From NCBI RefSeq assembly GCF_018141425.1, contig NZ_CP058561.1, positions 3,596,001 to 3,660,000 of the forward strand: DNA of 64,000 nt. Direction: 5' to 3'. The position numbers were made by a program, and so were the translations under genes. Under the pieces are notes generated by a model. The model did not search any database, was not told the origin of the DNA, and saw only the letters and a program-made list of their open reading frames with translations. This document shows positions 10,401 through 18,721 of the stretch, piece by piece. This DNA is from Vallitalea guaymasensis. GTDB lineage: Bacteria > Bacillota > Clostridia > Lachnospirales > Vallitaleaceae. How positions within the stretch are numbered: the first letter of the stretch is position 1; each line of letters begins with the position of its first letter.

Positions 10401-11669
10401 CACATTATATTTATATCTTAATCTTTGAATGTAATAGTTAAGTATCTTAGCTTTTTTAGGATACTTTTTTGATAGGATTATCAGTTGATTGATGGATTCA
10501 CCTATTAAGCCCTTATCTACTAATTCATGAGCTTGGTTAAATAGATCTAGAAATCTAATATCATGATAATTAAGTAAATCATTATTTTTACCCCATTCAT
10601 TGCAAGATAAAATATATATATCATGGATTTTTATTAGCTTACTTTTTATCAATGGAGTTTCGGATTTAGTACTCATATAATCCATGTAGTTTTCTAGTAA
10701 GAGTATATAGGTTCTCAGTTCATCAATGCTACTTTTATCAACTTTATTATTGTAATTGATTAACAACTGGTATAGATAGTTTTCACAGTTATTGATATTA
10801 TCTAGAATGTAGTTTAGATATTTTTGTTTTAAATTATCATTTAGGGATAATAAAAAATCAGGCAGCATATTATCTTTTATATAATCGTAGATGAACCAGC
10901 TATAATAAATTTTTTCTTGGGAATAAATGGTCTGATAGCTATTTTTTATACCTGAATAATATTGATTTTCGTTATTGCTTTTCAAATGTTTTATCTTAGT
11001 ATAATGGGTATAGTCATTATCAATTTCAGAATCTATAAAAGTTTTTTCCAAGCCTTGAATACTACTTATATCCATCTTATACTTAATTTTTTCGACTGTA
11101 TCATAAAAATGAGATTGGATATTGGAATCCTTATTTAGTATATTATATTTGTACCAAAGCAGAAGCTCTTTATAGTGGTTCTTTTCAATCAATAATTCAA
11201 TAGTTCTATCCATATTATTTAGCCTAATAAGACCCATATCTTCTATAGTTAAATCAAGATTATGATTGAAACCTTGTACACCCCTGTTGTATACTAATAC
11301 TTCTTCTCTAGTGTAAGAGATCTTTTTATCTTCTGAGAGATAAGTTTTTAGGTTAATACTTATATTCTTGTAATCATCTTTTCGGAGTTCAGAGTTAACA
11401 GATGCTATTAATTCTGGGGTTATTTTATATCCTTTGTCTATAACCATGATTCTTTTACTAGTAGATGAATATATACAATATTCTTTAAAAGTATGATAAT
11501 CATTATTATAGTTAAGAATCGTATAATCGTAAGAAATGTCAAAAGTATCATGAGTATTACTTATTATTATAAGGTCTGTATCAAAGCTGACAATAAGTGG
11601 TTTAATTAACTCAAATATACATTTTAGTTCTTGTTCATCTTGATGAATGATGATGCTTAGACTATTCAT
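7464..11669 (-). CDS. Giant TPR glycosyltransferase with GT2 and GT-B domains
   Basis: A 1401-residue cytosolic protein. Residues 1-420 are Asn/Tyr-rich and helical, of no family I recognise. Residues about 425-540 form a GT2 (GT-A) domain: LSICMIVKNESKNIDRCLK, then IVDTGSEDNT and the metal-binding FTMDADEEL near 510. This type is typical of SunS-like peptide glycosyltransferases followed by TPRs. Helical TPR-like repeats follow (about 600-900). Residues about 1110-1400 form a GT4-like GT-B domain (ACTPSATKSKGIRYILKA; TTGNYSQHAIEAMALEKPV near 1325). Two different transferase folds in one chain suggest sequential sugar addition to one acceptor. The start follows TAAGGAG. It is divergent from the gene at 11882. 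Confidence 0.8.
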   Translation of the reverse strand: MNSLSIIIHQDEQELKCIFELIKPLIVSFDTDLIIISNTHDTFDISYDYTILNYNNDYHTFKEYCIYSSTSKRIMVIDKGYKITPELIASVNSELRKDDYKNISINLKTYLSEDKKISYTREEVLVYNRGVQGFNHNLDLTIEDMGLIRLNNMDRTIELLIEKNHYKELLLWYKYNILNKDSNIQSHFYDTVEKIKYKMDISSIQGLEKTFIDSEIDNDYTHYTKIKHLKSNNENQYYSGIKNSYQTIYSQEKIYYSWFIYDYIKDNMLPDFLLSLNDNLKQKYLNYILDNINNCENYLYQLLINYNNKVDKSSIDELRTYILLLENYMDYMSTKSETPLIKSKLIKIHDIYILSCNEWGKNNDLLNYHDIRFLDLFNQAHELVDKGLIGESINQLIILSKKYPKKAKILNYYIQRLRYKYNVYPYTLSICMIVKNESKNIDRCLKSLKPLVDSNLAELIIVDTGSEDNTIEIAKNYTKNIFYYTWTGNFSDARNYCNLFARGEYIFTMDADEELMKDESEKLINIFTNTNYLDYNTYTLTIISYTDIELTKFSGLTQSRIFRNNNRFYYTSAIHNQAVINEPIKNLDILITHYGYIMTEDIKEKKFQRTSSLLKKELQREPRNLYYRYQLSTSYGMYGDVNNAIRQVDIFMNIINENKLINDITIMYLNNAAAIYCNGYEFEKANKVIDTALMYKPNFIDFIYYKAYVLFNLGKYSEALPYIEKYLLLLKDYFESNIAKDGRYVFYTLGYKSKAVRLYIVMNYRLKRYINCIDNAYGIDNDLTLKNCLHEIVNSCFYTKRYKELVDFYDNKINESKQEGIEDVFLYFLIKNLVEMTDAEIDKLYSYFNDETHNNFIIKVKNQLSNNQYNTINNCLNIIEQYDIDGMDLEGVKQILLSVLPIFSNEFDFTDTILLCKIKRAAMVILHRTNELMDNGILTKEQLVNIFSSYIRICIEIIKLNKCELLENRENIFVTKIVNAFNENIENVDYGLKLAEKAIIQYPEMNDIIELVTKPIHHSQCTDNTTKSDNIILDDDSIKNRIKTNLINNNFADIEKTTCTDSCLRVLMGTSDPTGKTINLRNILNHNGIHAKTLNYIPNYNLMNPDYVLDIYKFTSDEKLLNSLIDIASQIIPLFDFFHFNYLSSLIINNIDLSILIELNKKLFLHLWDKEVSITSKAVEYNPYINIDNIHDDNIKRSLEATSKYIPNCIISNMELQNYVSNFFDTVNYISPMIDIDKYINLPFYSYNREQNKKFTIACTPSATKSKGIRYILKAIEELKLNYEIVLLQMQELSYENKLIVYGRADLVIDEITTGNYSQHAIEAMALEKPVICWINDFMKDIYPSELPIINSRPEDIKEVIADILCNKDMLKFIGKKGRDYIVKYHNCNIEIKKLIELYKK

Positions 11670-11719
11670 AGATATCTCCTTAGATTTATTTATAAAATTT
11701 TTATATCTTTTTATATTAC

Positions 11720-11747
11720 TAAAGTATTATCTGTTTCATTGTTGTGT
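11720..11747 (-). promoter_or_regulatory. SigK-like promoter of the 1401-aa glycosyltransferase gene
   Basis: On the minus strand GTAAC (AC at 11747-11746), 17 nt, then AATACTTTA at 11728-11720. It lies about 50 nt before the start codon and deviates from CATANNNTA only at the first base. Confidence 0.45.
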
Positions 11748-11781
11748 TACTTAATTGTCCATTGGGGTTGTAATTAATGTA

Positions 11782-11808
11782 ACTAATCAGATTTGATATC
11801 ATAAACTA
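11782..11808 (+). promoter_or_regulatory. SigK-like promoter of the diamino-uronate gene set
   Basis: GTAAC (AC at 11782-11783), 16 nt, then CATAAACTA, a full match to AC-N16-CATANNNTA. It is 74 nt before the 11882 start codon. Confidence 0.55.
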
Positions 11809-11881
11809 TATTAACCAATAAGCAATTAATTCTTTGTTTCTGATGATTTTGCTTATGAATAAATAATAAATAGGTGAAGAT

Positions 11882-12859
11882 ATGAAGAAAAAAATATGTG
11901 TTATAGGAGCAGGACGTTGGGGGAAAAACCATATAAGGATACTTAATGAGATGGGTAATCTTGGTGGAATAGTTGAAAGTAATAATACAATACTTGCTCA
12001 ATTTCTAGAAAAATATAAAGGAGTAAAAGGCTATACTAGATTAGAGGATTCATTAGAGGATGAATATGACGGTTATGTCATAGCTACTCCAGCAGAAACA
12101 CATTTTCCTATTGGAAAAATGATTCTTGAAGCTAAGAAGAATGTTCTAATTGAGAAACCAATTGCGCTTTCAGGGGAAGAAGCTAAAAAACTATTAGTGT
12201 TATCACAAGAAAATGATTGTAAATTAATGGTAGGTCATCTCTTATTATTTCATCCAGCAATAATTAGATTAAAACAACTAATTAGCAGTGGCAAAATTGG
12301 AAAATTACTATATTTGTATTCTACAAGGTTGAATTTTGGTACTGTGCGTACAAGAGAAGATGTTTGTTTTTCCTTTGCACCTCATGATATTTCCATATTG
12401 AATTATCTAATTGATGAATTGCCTATTGATATTGAAGCTGTAGGAAGCTGCTTACTTCAAAAAAACATTCCTGATATTGTCATTGCTAATTTTACATACC
12501 AAAGTAAAACCAAAGCACATGTATTTGTTTCATGGCTTCATCCTTTTAAGGAACAGAGAATAATTGCTATAGGTGATAAAGGCATGTTATGTTTTGATGG
12601 ATCAGGTAGAGATAATAATATCTATTACTACGATAAGATAATACAATGGAATAACGGTAGTCCAATAAAATGTGATGAAGGTATGAGTGTCATAGAATAT
12701 GATGAATCACAACCATTGAAGAACGAATTAGAGTATTTTATTAGATCAATAGATAATAAAGAATTAAGGATTGCTGATGGAAAGAGTGGTCTAGAAGTTA
12801 TAGAAATACTTGAGAATATTACTAATAAAATTAATTATAACATGATTAAGGAGGTGTAA
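11882..12859 (+). CDS. Gfo/Idh/MocA-family sugar dehydrogenase (WbpB/WlbA-like)
   Basis: A 325-residue oxidoreductase. Its N-terminal Rossmann fold reads [15 protein letters not shown] (GxGxxG). The EKP motif ([10 protein letters not shown], about residues 92-101) holds the catalytic lysine region typical of the family, and the C-terminal half is the alpha/beta substrate domain. In WbpB/WlbA enzymes the substrate is UDP-GlcNAc-uronic acid, oxidised at C3. The order dehydrogenase, left-handed-helix acetyltransferase, aminotransferase matches the wbpB-wbpD-wbpE set for UDP-2,3-diacetamido-uronic acid. That context is the main reason for the assignment. The next gene begins 4 nt after the stop. 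Confidence 0.8.
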   Translation: MKKKICVIGAGRWGKNHIRILNEMGNLGGIVESNNTILAQFLEKYKGVKGYTRLEDSLEDEYDGYVIATPAETHFPIGKMILEAKKNVLIEKPIALSGEEAKKLLVLSQENDCKLMVGHLLLFHPAIIRLKQLISSGKIGKLLYLYSTRLNFGTVRTREDVCFSFAPHDISILNYLIDELPIDIEAVGSCLLQKNIPDIVIANFTYQSKTKAHVFVSWLHPFKEQRIIAIGDKGMLCFDGSGRDNNIYYYDKIIQWNNGSPIKCDEGMSVIEYDESQPLKNELEYFIRSIDNKELRIADGKSGLEVIEILENITNKINYNMIKEV

Positions 12860-12863
12860 AAAA

Positions 12864-13457
12864 ATGAAAGAGAATAACTACTTTGTTCATGAGAGCGCTT
12901 ATATTGATGATAACGTAACTATAGGTAGTGGTACAAAAATATGGTATTTCTCACATATTCAGAAAGGTGCAAGAATAGGAGAAAATTGCGTACTTGGACA
13001 AAGTGTAAATATAGCTAACAATGTTGTTATAGGCAATAATGTCAAAATACAGAACAATGTATCTGTATATGAAGGTGTTGAACTTGAAGATTATGTTTTT
13101 TGTGGTCCTTCCATTGTTTTTACTAATGTTAAATATCCAAGGAGCAAATATCCAGTAAAAGGTAACGAAGATTATCGTAAGACATTAGTAAAAGAAGGAG
13201 CTTCCATTTGTGCAAATGCCACTATTGTTTGTGGTCATAACATAGGCCGGCATTCATTGATAGGGGCAGGTGCGGTTGTATGTTCGAATGTACCTGATCA
13301 TGCATTGATGATTGGTGTACCAGCTAGACAAAAAGGTTGGGTATGTGAATGTGGTGAACAGTTGGAAGAAGATCTGATATGTAAGAAATGTAAAAGGTGT
13401 TATTTAAAAATTAATGATGGTATCCAGGAGGTAAAACAACATGATACAAATGAATGA
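12864..13457 (+). CDS. Left-handed beta-helix N-acetyltransferase (WbpD-like) with C-terminal Cys cluster
   Basis: A 197-residue protein. Residues 10-165 are hexapeptide repeats ([39 protein letters not shown]) of the WbpD/WlbB 3-N-acetyltransferase type. It should acetylate the 3-amino group made by the next gene's aminotransferase, using acetyl-CoA. The last 30 residues add a zinc-ribbon-like CxCx(9)CxxCxxC ([19 protein letters not shown]), which family members often carry. AAGGAGG is 8 nt upstream of the start. The 3' end overlaps the aminotransferase by 17 nt, suggesting translational coupling. Confidence 0.85.
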   Translation: MKENNYFVHESAYIDDNVTIGSGTKIWYFSHIQKGARIGENCVLGQSVNIANNVVIGNNVKIQNNVSVYEGVELEDYVFCGPSIVFTNVKYPRSKYPVKGNEDYRKTLVKEGASICANATIVCGHNIGRHSLIGAGAVVCSNVPDHALMIGVPARQKGWVCECGEQLEEDLICKKCKRCYLKINDGIQEVKQHDTNE

Positions 13458-14571
13458 TTTAGCTTTGCAGTATAAAAGATTGAAATCAGACATAGATAAG
13501 AGGATAGATAATGTATTGAATCATGGGAGATTCATTATGGGTCCAGAAGTTCATGAGTTAGAAGAAAAGTTAGCTAAATATACAGGAGTAAAACATGCTA
13601 TAACTTGTTCAAGTGGAACAGATGCATTACTATTAGCATTAATGGCATGGGGAATAGGTCATGGGGATGCGGTTTTCACAACACCATTTACATTTATATC
13701 AACCTCTGAAGTAATAACCTTATTAGGGGCTACACCTGTGTTTGTAGACATAGATGAAAGGACATATAATATAGACCCTGAATTACTTGAAGAAGCCATT
13801 AGAAAAACATTGAATGAAGGTAAATTGACTCCAAAAGCGGTTATTCCAGTAGATTTATTTGGATTACCATCTGATTATGAAAGCATAGAAAAGACAGCTT
13901 CTAAATATAATATAAAAGTATTAGAAGATGCAGCTCAGAGTTTTGGTAGTAGGTATAAAGAAAAACGAGGAGGAAGCTTCGGGGATGCTGGATGTACTTC
14001 TTTTTTCCCGGCTAAACCTCTTGGTTGTTATGGTGATGGGGGAGCAATACTTACTAATGATACAATTTTAAGTGATAATTTGAAATCTCTAAGGGTTCAT
14101 GGAAAAGGCAGTAACAAATATGACAATGTGAGAACAGGTATCAATGGCAGGTTGGATACTATTCAAGCAGCAATATTACTAGGGAAGTTATCAGTATTTG
14201 ATGAAGAGATTAGATTAAGAAATGAAATTGCCAAAGAATATTCTAATGAATTGAAAGATATTGTCACTATACCAGAAATTCCAAAAGATTATATATCAGC
14301 TTGGGCTCAATATTCAGTTCTAGCAAAAAGTCCTGAGGAAAGAGAAAGGTTTATTAATCATCTAGAAGATAAAGGTATAAAAACAGCTATCTATTATCAA
14401 AAGCCTTTACATCTTCAAGAAGTATATAAAAAGTTAGGCTATGGAATAGGGGACTTTTGTATAGCGGAAGATATAAGTAAAAGGATTTTCAGTCTTCCAA
14501 TGTACCCATATCTCTCGAAAGATAAATTAGGATATATAATTAATACACTTAAAACTATCAAAGAATTATAA
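13441..14571 (+). CDS. DegT/DnrJ/EryC1/StrS aminotransferase (WbpE-like)
   Basis: A 376-residue PLP-dependent sugar aminotransferase. The PLP lysine sits in [15 protein letters not shown] (about residues 179-193), preceded by [11 protein letters not shown]. The N-terminal [14 protein letters not shown] and [17 protein letters not shown] are typical of WbpE/DegT enzymes acting on UDP-3-keto-GlcNAc-uronate with glutamate as donor. AGGAGG lies 10 nt upstream, inside the previous gene. With its two upstream neighbours and the UDP-GlcNAc dehydrogenase at 28179 it would complete UDP-GlcNAc3NAcA synthesis. I see no WbpI-type 2-epimerase in the window. Confidence 0.88.
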   Translation: MIQMNDLALQYKRLKSDIDKRIDNVLNHGRFIMGPEVHELEEKLAKYTGVKHAITCSSGTDALLLALMAWGIGHGDAVFTTPFTFISTSEVITLLGATPVFVDIDERTYNIDPELLEEAIRKTLNEGKLTPKAVIPVDLFGLPSDYESIEKTASKYNIKVLEDAAQSFGSRYKEKRGGSFGDAGCTSFFPAKPLGCYGDGGAILTNDTILSDNLKSLRVHGKGSNKYDNVRTGINGRLDTIQAAILLGKLSVFDEEIRLRNEIAKEYSNELKDIVTIPEIPKDYISAWAQYSVLAKSPEERERFINHLEDKGIKTAIYYQKPLHLQEVYKKLGYGIGDFCIAEDISKRIFSLPMYPYLSKDKLGYIINTLKTIKEL

Positions 14572-14574
14572 ATA

Positions 14575-14609
14575 AAAAACAGGATAAAAGAGAAAAACCC
14601 CTTTTATCC
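14575..14609 (-). terminator. Terminator of the Gly/Tyr/Cys-rich gene
   Basis: The minus-strand stem GGATAAAAG/CTTTTATCC (9 bp) is followed by a T-rich tail (TGTTTTTTATT). It also sits just after the stop of the plus-strand aminotransferase, with no T-run on that side. Confidence 0.7.
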
Positions 14610-14634
14610 ATAAACATGTCCGATTAAATAAAAA

Positions 14635-14826
14635 TTAATAATAACTACCAAAACCACAGCAGCATCTTCTTCTACAGCCACAACAACCACAACCGCAACA
14701 TAAACTGCAGCAATTAGAACAACAGCAACCATAACCGCCGTAACCATAACCGCCACCATAACCATAACCGCCGTAACCGTAGCCACCAAAACCTCTACAA
14801 CAACAGCCATAACCATATCCAAACAT
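14635..14826 (-). CDS. Gly/Tyr/Cys-rich small protein, probable spore coat/surface protein
   Basis: A 63-residue low-complexity protein. The N-terminal half consists of Gly-Tyr repeats (GFGGYGYGGYGYGGGYGYGG), and the C-terminal half is crowded with cysteines (GCCCSNCC, CCGCGCCGCRRRCCC). AAAGGAGTG is 7 nt upstream of the ATG, a SigK-like box lies further upstream, and a terminator follows. Gly-Tyr repeats can be cross-linked through dityrosine and the cysteines through disulfides, as in insoluble spore coat proteins. The +1-shifted hydrophobic reading of the same DNA is a by-product of the GGNTAT repeats. No specific family is recognised. Confidence 0.7.
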   Translation of the reverse strand: MFGYGYGCCCRGFGGYGYGGYGYGGGYGYGGYGCCCSNCCSLCCGCGCCGCRRRCCCGFGSYY

Positions 14827-14857
14827 AATAACACTCCTTTCATATGATTTCCTAGTT

Positions 14858-14885
14858 TATATTATTCGCTAGTCTACAAAAATGT
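14858..14885 (-). promoter_or_regulatory. SigK-like promoter of the Gly/Tyr/Cys-rich gene
   Basis: On the minus strand GTCAC (AC at 14885-14884), 17 nt, AATAATATA at 14866-14858. It differs from CATANNNTA only at the first base and lies 31 nt before the start codon. Confidence 0.45.
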
Positions 14886-15006
14886 GACAAGCTACTTAAT
14901 AATTGTTTATATAAGTAGTTTAAATAATAAAAAACTATGCTTTACCAATAACAAATCTACTTGTGAAACATATGAGATAGTAGTGTTAACAGAGGTATGT
15001 ATAGTA

Positions 15007-15034
15007 ACAATATATAGATATTCTTAATATAATG
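15007..15034 (+). promoter_or_regulatory. SigK-like promoter of the 15067 glycosyltransferase gene
   Basis: GTAAC (AC at 15007-15008), 17 nt, AATATAATG. The -10 has two deviations from CATANNNTA. It is 32 nt before the start codon. Confidence 0.4.
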
Positions 15035-15066
15035 AATTATAGCTTGTATAAAAAAAGAGGTGTAAT

Positions 15067-16071
15067 ATGAAAATAGGATTTCCAGTAAAGCCAGAAGGCA
15101 GAGGTGGTACTAGAACGTGGGTAAAAGCTTTTAGTAACTACTGTATATCTAAAGGACATCAAGTGTATTTCTCTAAAAATGAAAAAGTTGATATCTTTAT
15201 AACTTTGGCTTTCTATACTACCCCTGATGAGTTAAAGAGAATGAAGCAAAGAAATACTAAGATTTTATATAGGATGGATGGTATTTACTATAATTTCTTA
15301 ACAGACAATAGAACAACTGTTAGATTGAATAGGCTTATAGCTGATTCTATGAAATTGGCAGATAGGATTATTTATCAAAGTGATTTTTCAAAAGTTATGG
15401 CTAGTCAATTATTTAATGGACAAGAATTACCAGGGATAGTAATTTATAATGGAGCGGATTCAAATGTATTCAAGGAAGAGGGAAAGACACTTCCAAAGCC
15501 AGATGATAAGAAAATAATACTATCCATAGCTTATTGGGGACCAGAACTAATGGCAGAATATAGTATTAGAAATATAATTAATATAGCTAAAGAATTCTCA
15601 GATAGAAAGGACATTGAATTTTGGGTCCTTGGAGAGGCATATCCCCATGTAGAAGATATATTAAAGAAAGCAAATCTTAGTAATATCACAAGATATAATC
15701 TTAGAACACCAATTACAAGAGAAAGAATGCCAGAATATATACGTACTTCTGATATAATACTGCATACTAGACCAAACGATGCTTGCTCTAACTTGATAAT
15801 TGAAGCTATGAACGTTGGTAAGCCCATAGTAGGTCTTAATCTAGGTAGTACTCCAGAACTTTTAGGAGATGCAGGTTTACGAGGTGAATGTGAACCTTCA
15901 TTTGAACATTTTCCAGTAATTAATATTAAAAGTATGGCTAGTCAGATACTAAAAACATTTGATAATTATGAGTATTATAAGGAAAAAATAAAAGAGAGAA
16001 GTAAAAGATTCACTCTTGAGCAAATGTGTGAAAAATATTTTATAGAAATCAATAAGCTAGTAAATAATTAG
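15067..16071 (+). CDS. GT-B glycosyltransferase (GT4-like), paralogue of the gene at 25834
   Basis: A 334-residue soluble transferase. The N-terminal GxGGxxxW loop (KPEGRGGTRTWVKAF) is the GT4 acceptor-side glycine loop. The C-terminal donor domain shows IEFWVLGEAYPHVE and the conserved acidic region ACSNLIIEAMNVGKPIVGL (about residues 240-258), followed by SxPELLG. There is no signal peptide or membrane segment. GAGGTG is 6 nt before the ATG. It is 11 nt upstream of the next transferase gene. Its inverted paralogue at 25834 shares the same N-terminal loop and the IEFWVLG and STPELLG/SLPELLG motifs. Donor and acceptor are unknown. Confidence 0.8.
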   Translation: MKIGFPVKPEGRGGTRTWVKAFSNYCISKGHQVYFSKNEKVDIFITLAFYTTPDELKRMKQRNTKILYRMDGIYYNFLTDNRTTVRLNRLIADSMKLADRIIYQSDFSKVMASQLFNGQELPGIVIYNGADSNVFKEEGKTLPKPDDKKIILSIAYWGPELMAEYSIRNIINIAKEFSDRKDIEFWVLGEAYPHVEDILKKANLSNITRYNLRTPITRERMPEYIRTSDIILHTRPNDACSNLIIEAMNVGKPIVGLNLGSTPELLGDAGLRGECEPSFEHFPVINIKSMASQILKTFDNYEYYKEKIKERSKRFTLEQMCEKYFIEINKLVNN

Positions 16072-16082
16072 GATGTGATAAG

Positions 16083-17099
16083 GTGAATATTAAATTTTTC
16101 TTATCAGATAATGATTTAGCTCCTACAACTATTTCAGGAAAATTGTATGCTAATGCTTTGATAAAGCGTGGTTATGATATTGAAGTCGTACAAAAATCTA
16201 ATAGAAAATTAGATATACTCAACAAATTAAGTTGTAATATGATATTATTCCAAAAAACTTTTGATAAAGGACATAGCTATAACGAAGTACGACACTTAAA
16301 AGGAAAAGTCCATCTAGTATATATAGATGATGATTTTCTAGGAATGAATGATAAGAATCATATAGATACATTAAATGTAGCAGACCTTATTCTTGTAGGG
16401 AACAAACAACATGAGGCATTAATGCATAAATATACTAAGACACCAGTAGAAACTATTACTTCAATAAACGATTTTGAAAATTATAGATATATACCCTTTG
16501 AAACAAGAAATAATAATCCATTAATCATTAGTTGGCAGCAAAGTCTAGCTGATGTTTATATATCTGATCTATTAAGTATAAAATATCCCTTAATAAACCT
16601 TCATAAAGAATATGGAATCAGGTTACAACTATATGGATGGCATGAAGGAAAACATTACGGGAAACCCGATAACCGTAGATTTGTTAGTAAGTATTTTCCT
16701 TTTGCTGAATTTATTTCTTTTATGCCATATGATAGTTATATTAAACATATTGTTCCTAAAATAGCTATGACAGATATATTTATTGTTCCTTATTTGGATA
16801 TACCTGATAGATATGGAAAAGCAGGATTTGGATTAAAAAGGATTATGATGTTAGGTGTACCAGTTATTGTTTCTGATATAGGTATTCATAAAGAGATTAT
16901 TCAAGATGGGGTAAATGGATATATTGCTACAACAGCAGACGAATGGTATCAGAAACTTAAAGAACTGATTACTCAGTCAGAGTTGAGAAAAAAATTTTCA
17001 TTAACTTCTAGAAATTTGATAGATACTAAATATAGTTATGATAATTGTGTTAATATATTTATAGATGCAATAAAAAAATATATACCTGATTTCAAATGA
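16083..17099 (+). CDS. GT-B-type glycosyltransferase with IDDD motif, paralogue of 22651
   Basis: A 338-residue protein with a GTG start behind AGGATGTG. The N-domain contains FQKTFDKG and HLVYIDDDFLGM (about residue 80). The C-domain has LIISWQQSLADVY, then LQLYGWHEGKH, and the donor-site-like GKAGFGLKRIMMLGVPVIVS (about residues 245-264). It belongs with 22651, 24727 and 29988, which share the acidic (I/L)D(D/N)DxL-type strand end. No membrane segment is visible. Family membership rests on the ending NGYIATTADEWYQKL, which is usual in GT4 C-domains. Confidence 0.72.
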   Translation: MNIKFFLSDNDLAPTTISGKLYANALIKRGYDIEVVQKSNRKLDILNKLSCNMILFQKTFDKGHSYNEVRHLKGKVHLVYIDDDFLGMNDKNHIDTLNVADLILVGNKQHEALMHKYTKTPVETITSINDFENYRYIPFETRNNNPLIISWQQSLADVYISDLLSIKYPLINLHKEYGIRLQLYGWHEGKHYGKPDNRRFVSKYFPFAEFISFMPYDSYIKHIVPKIAMTDIFIVPYLDIPDRYGKAGFGLKRIMMLGVPVIVSDIGIHKEIIQDGVNGYIATTADEWYQKLKELITQSELRKKFSLTSRNLIDTKYSYDNCVNIFIDAIKKYIPDFK

Positions 17100-17212
17100 T
17101 TAATATATTTAAGTTCTTTACCATTATTACTTTAGATGTTAAAATTGCCTAAGGGAATTCTTTTAAATATTTAGTTAACCCTTTATTTATAGTGTAATAA
17201 TTTTTATATTGT

Positions 17213-17240
17213 AACGTTTCTAAATCAATTATAATAAAAT
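17213..17240 (+). promoter_or_regulatory. SigK-like promoter of the rml genes
   Basis: TTGTAAC (AC at 17213-17214), 17 nt, AATAAAATA at 17232-17240, 35 nt before the rmlA start. The flanking ATATTGTAACGTTTCTAAAT is nearly repeated upstream of 27030. Confidence 0.45.
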
Positions 17241-17275
17241 AAAATAAGACAACTTGTATATAAAAGAGGTGAGAC

Positions 17276-18142
17276 ATGAAGGGTATTATATTAGCAGGAG
17301 GATCTGGTACAAGACTATATCCTTTAACAAAAGCAATATCTAAGCAAATGTTACCTATTTATGATAAACCAATGATATATTATCCCCTTGCCACATTGAT
17401 GAAATCTAATATTAGAGAAATACTTATTATTTCTACTCCAAGGGATATAGGCAGTTATAAAGAACTATTAGGAGATGGCTCAAGATTTGGAATCTCGTTA
17501 TCCTATAAAATTCAGGCAAAGCCCAAAGGTATAGCTGACGCTTTTATTGTAGGAAAACAATTCATAGGTAAAAGTTCAGTTGCTTTAATACTTGGTGATA
17601 ATGTTTTTTATGGGGAAAAATTGAATAGTATTTTACAAAGGGTGGTTAAGAGGAAAAAAGGTGCAACTATTTTTGGTTATGGGGTAAAAGATCCAACCCA
17701 TTATGGTGTAGTAGGATTTGATAATAAATCAAATGTAGTCTCTATAGAGGAAAAACCTAAAAACCCAAAATCTAATTTTGCTGTACCAGGATTATATTTT
17801 TATGATAATAATGTGATTTCTGTAGCTGAAAATATTCAACCATCCAATAGAAATGAACTAGAGATAACAGATGTTAATAGAGTATATATGGAACAAAATA
17901 AGCTAAAAGTTGAAATACTGGAAGAAGGCATATCCTGGTTTGATACTGGGACTTATCAAGGGCTTCTTAATGCAGCTAACTTCGTTGAGACAATACAAAA
18001 AGAGCAAAGAATATATATAGCTTGCATAGAAGAAATAGCATATAAAAAAGGATATATCAATAAGCATCAATTACTGAAATTAGCTGAATCAATGATTAAG
18101 ACCGAGTATGGACAATATTTAAAAAATATATTGGAAAGGTAG
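17276..18142 (+). CDS. rmlA: Glucose-1-phosphate thymidylyltransferase RmlA
   Basis: A 288-residue enzyme of standard length. It makes dTDP-glucose from glucose-1-phosphate and dTTP, the first step of dTDP-rhamnose synthesis. The nucleotide-binding signature [13 protein letters not shown] is at the N-terminus, followed by KPMIYYPL. The metal-binding [12 protein letters not shown] lies near residue 110, and the Lys-containing [11 protein letters not shown] and [11 protein letters not shown] follow. AAGAGGTG precedes the ATG. rmlC starts 6 nt after the stop, so the three rml genes form one unit. rmlD lies about 4 kb away on the other strand. Confidence 0.97.
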   Translation: MKGIILAGGSGTRLYPLTKAISKQMLPIYDKPMIYYPLATLMKSNIREILIISTPRDIGSYKELLGDGSRFGISLSYKIQAKPKGIADAFIVGKQFIGKSSVALILGDNVFYGEKLNSILQRVVKRKKGATIFGYGVKDPTHYGVVGFDNKSNVVSIEEKPKNPKSNFAVPGLYFYDNNVISVAENIQPSNRNELEITDVNRVYMEQNKLKVEILEEGISWFDTGTYQGLLNAANFVETIQKEQRIYIACIEEIAYKKGYINKHQLLKLAESMIKTEYGQYLKNILER

Positions 18143-18148
18143 AAATAA

Positions 18149-18721
18149 ATGGGTAAGTTTAATTTTATTAAGACTACTATAAAAGATTTATATGTAATAG
18201 AGCCAAAAGTATTTCAAGATAACCGTGGGTATTTCATGGAAAGCTATAATAGTAGAGATTTTATAGATGCAGGTCTTAATGCAGTTTTTGTACAGTCCAA
18301 CGAATCACTTTCTACGAAAGGTGTTCTAAGAGGTTTACATTATCAGTATAAATGTCCTCAAGGGAAATTAGTAAGGGTTGTTATGGGAGAAGTTTTTGAT
18401 GTAGCAGTTGATTTAAGAGAGAATAGCGATACCTATGGAAAATCTTTTGGTGTAATTCTGTCTAGTGATAACAATAAACAGTTTTATATACCTGAAGGTT
18501 TTGCACATGGTTTTTTAGTTCTATCTGATTATGCTAAGTTTGTATATAAATGTACTAACTATTACTATCAACAATATGAAGCGGGAATCATATGGAATGA
18601 TCCTACAATAAATATCAATTGGCCCATAGATCGGGTTGATGATGTACTATTATCAGATAAAGATACTATTTGGCCTAGATTTGGAGAGAACAAAAAATTT
18701 ATAGGATTAGAGGTGAAATAA
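18149..18721 (+). CDS. rmlC: dTDP-4-dehydrorhamnose 3,5-epimerase RmlC
   Basis: A 190-residue cupin-fold epimerase. It converts dTDP-4-keto-6-deoxyglucose to dTDP-4-keto-L-rhamnose. FQDNRGYFMESYN, the catalytic-His segment GVLRGLHYQ (about residues 57-65), GKLVRVVMGEVFDVAVDLR and PEGFAHGFLVLSD are all family signatures. The TAA stop is immediately followed by the rmlB ATG. A GGTAG-type ribosome binding site lies within the end of rmlA. Confidence 0.97.
   Translation: MGKFNFIKTTIKDLYVIEPKVFQDNRGYFMESYNSRDFIDAGLNAVFVQSNESLSTKGVLRGLHYQYKCPQGKLVRVVMGEVFDVAVDLRENSDTYGKSFGVILSSDNNKQFYIPEGFAHGFLVLSDYAKFVYKCTNYYYQQYEAGIIWNDPTININWPIDRVDDVLLSDKDTIWPRFGENKKFIGLEVK

Noticed and set aside
14604-14843. 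79-residue Val/Ala-rich minus-strand frame
   Set aside because: A frame-shifted reading of the Gly-Tyr-Cys gene, starting inside that gene's ribosome binding site.
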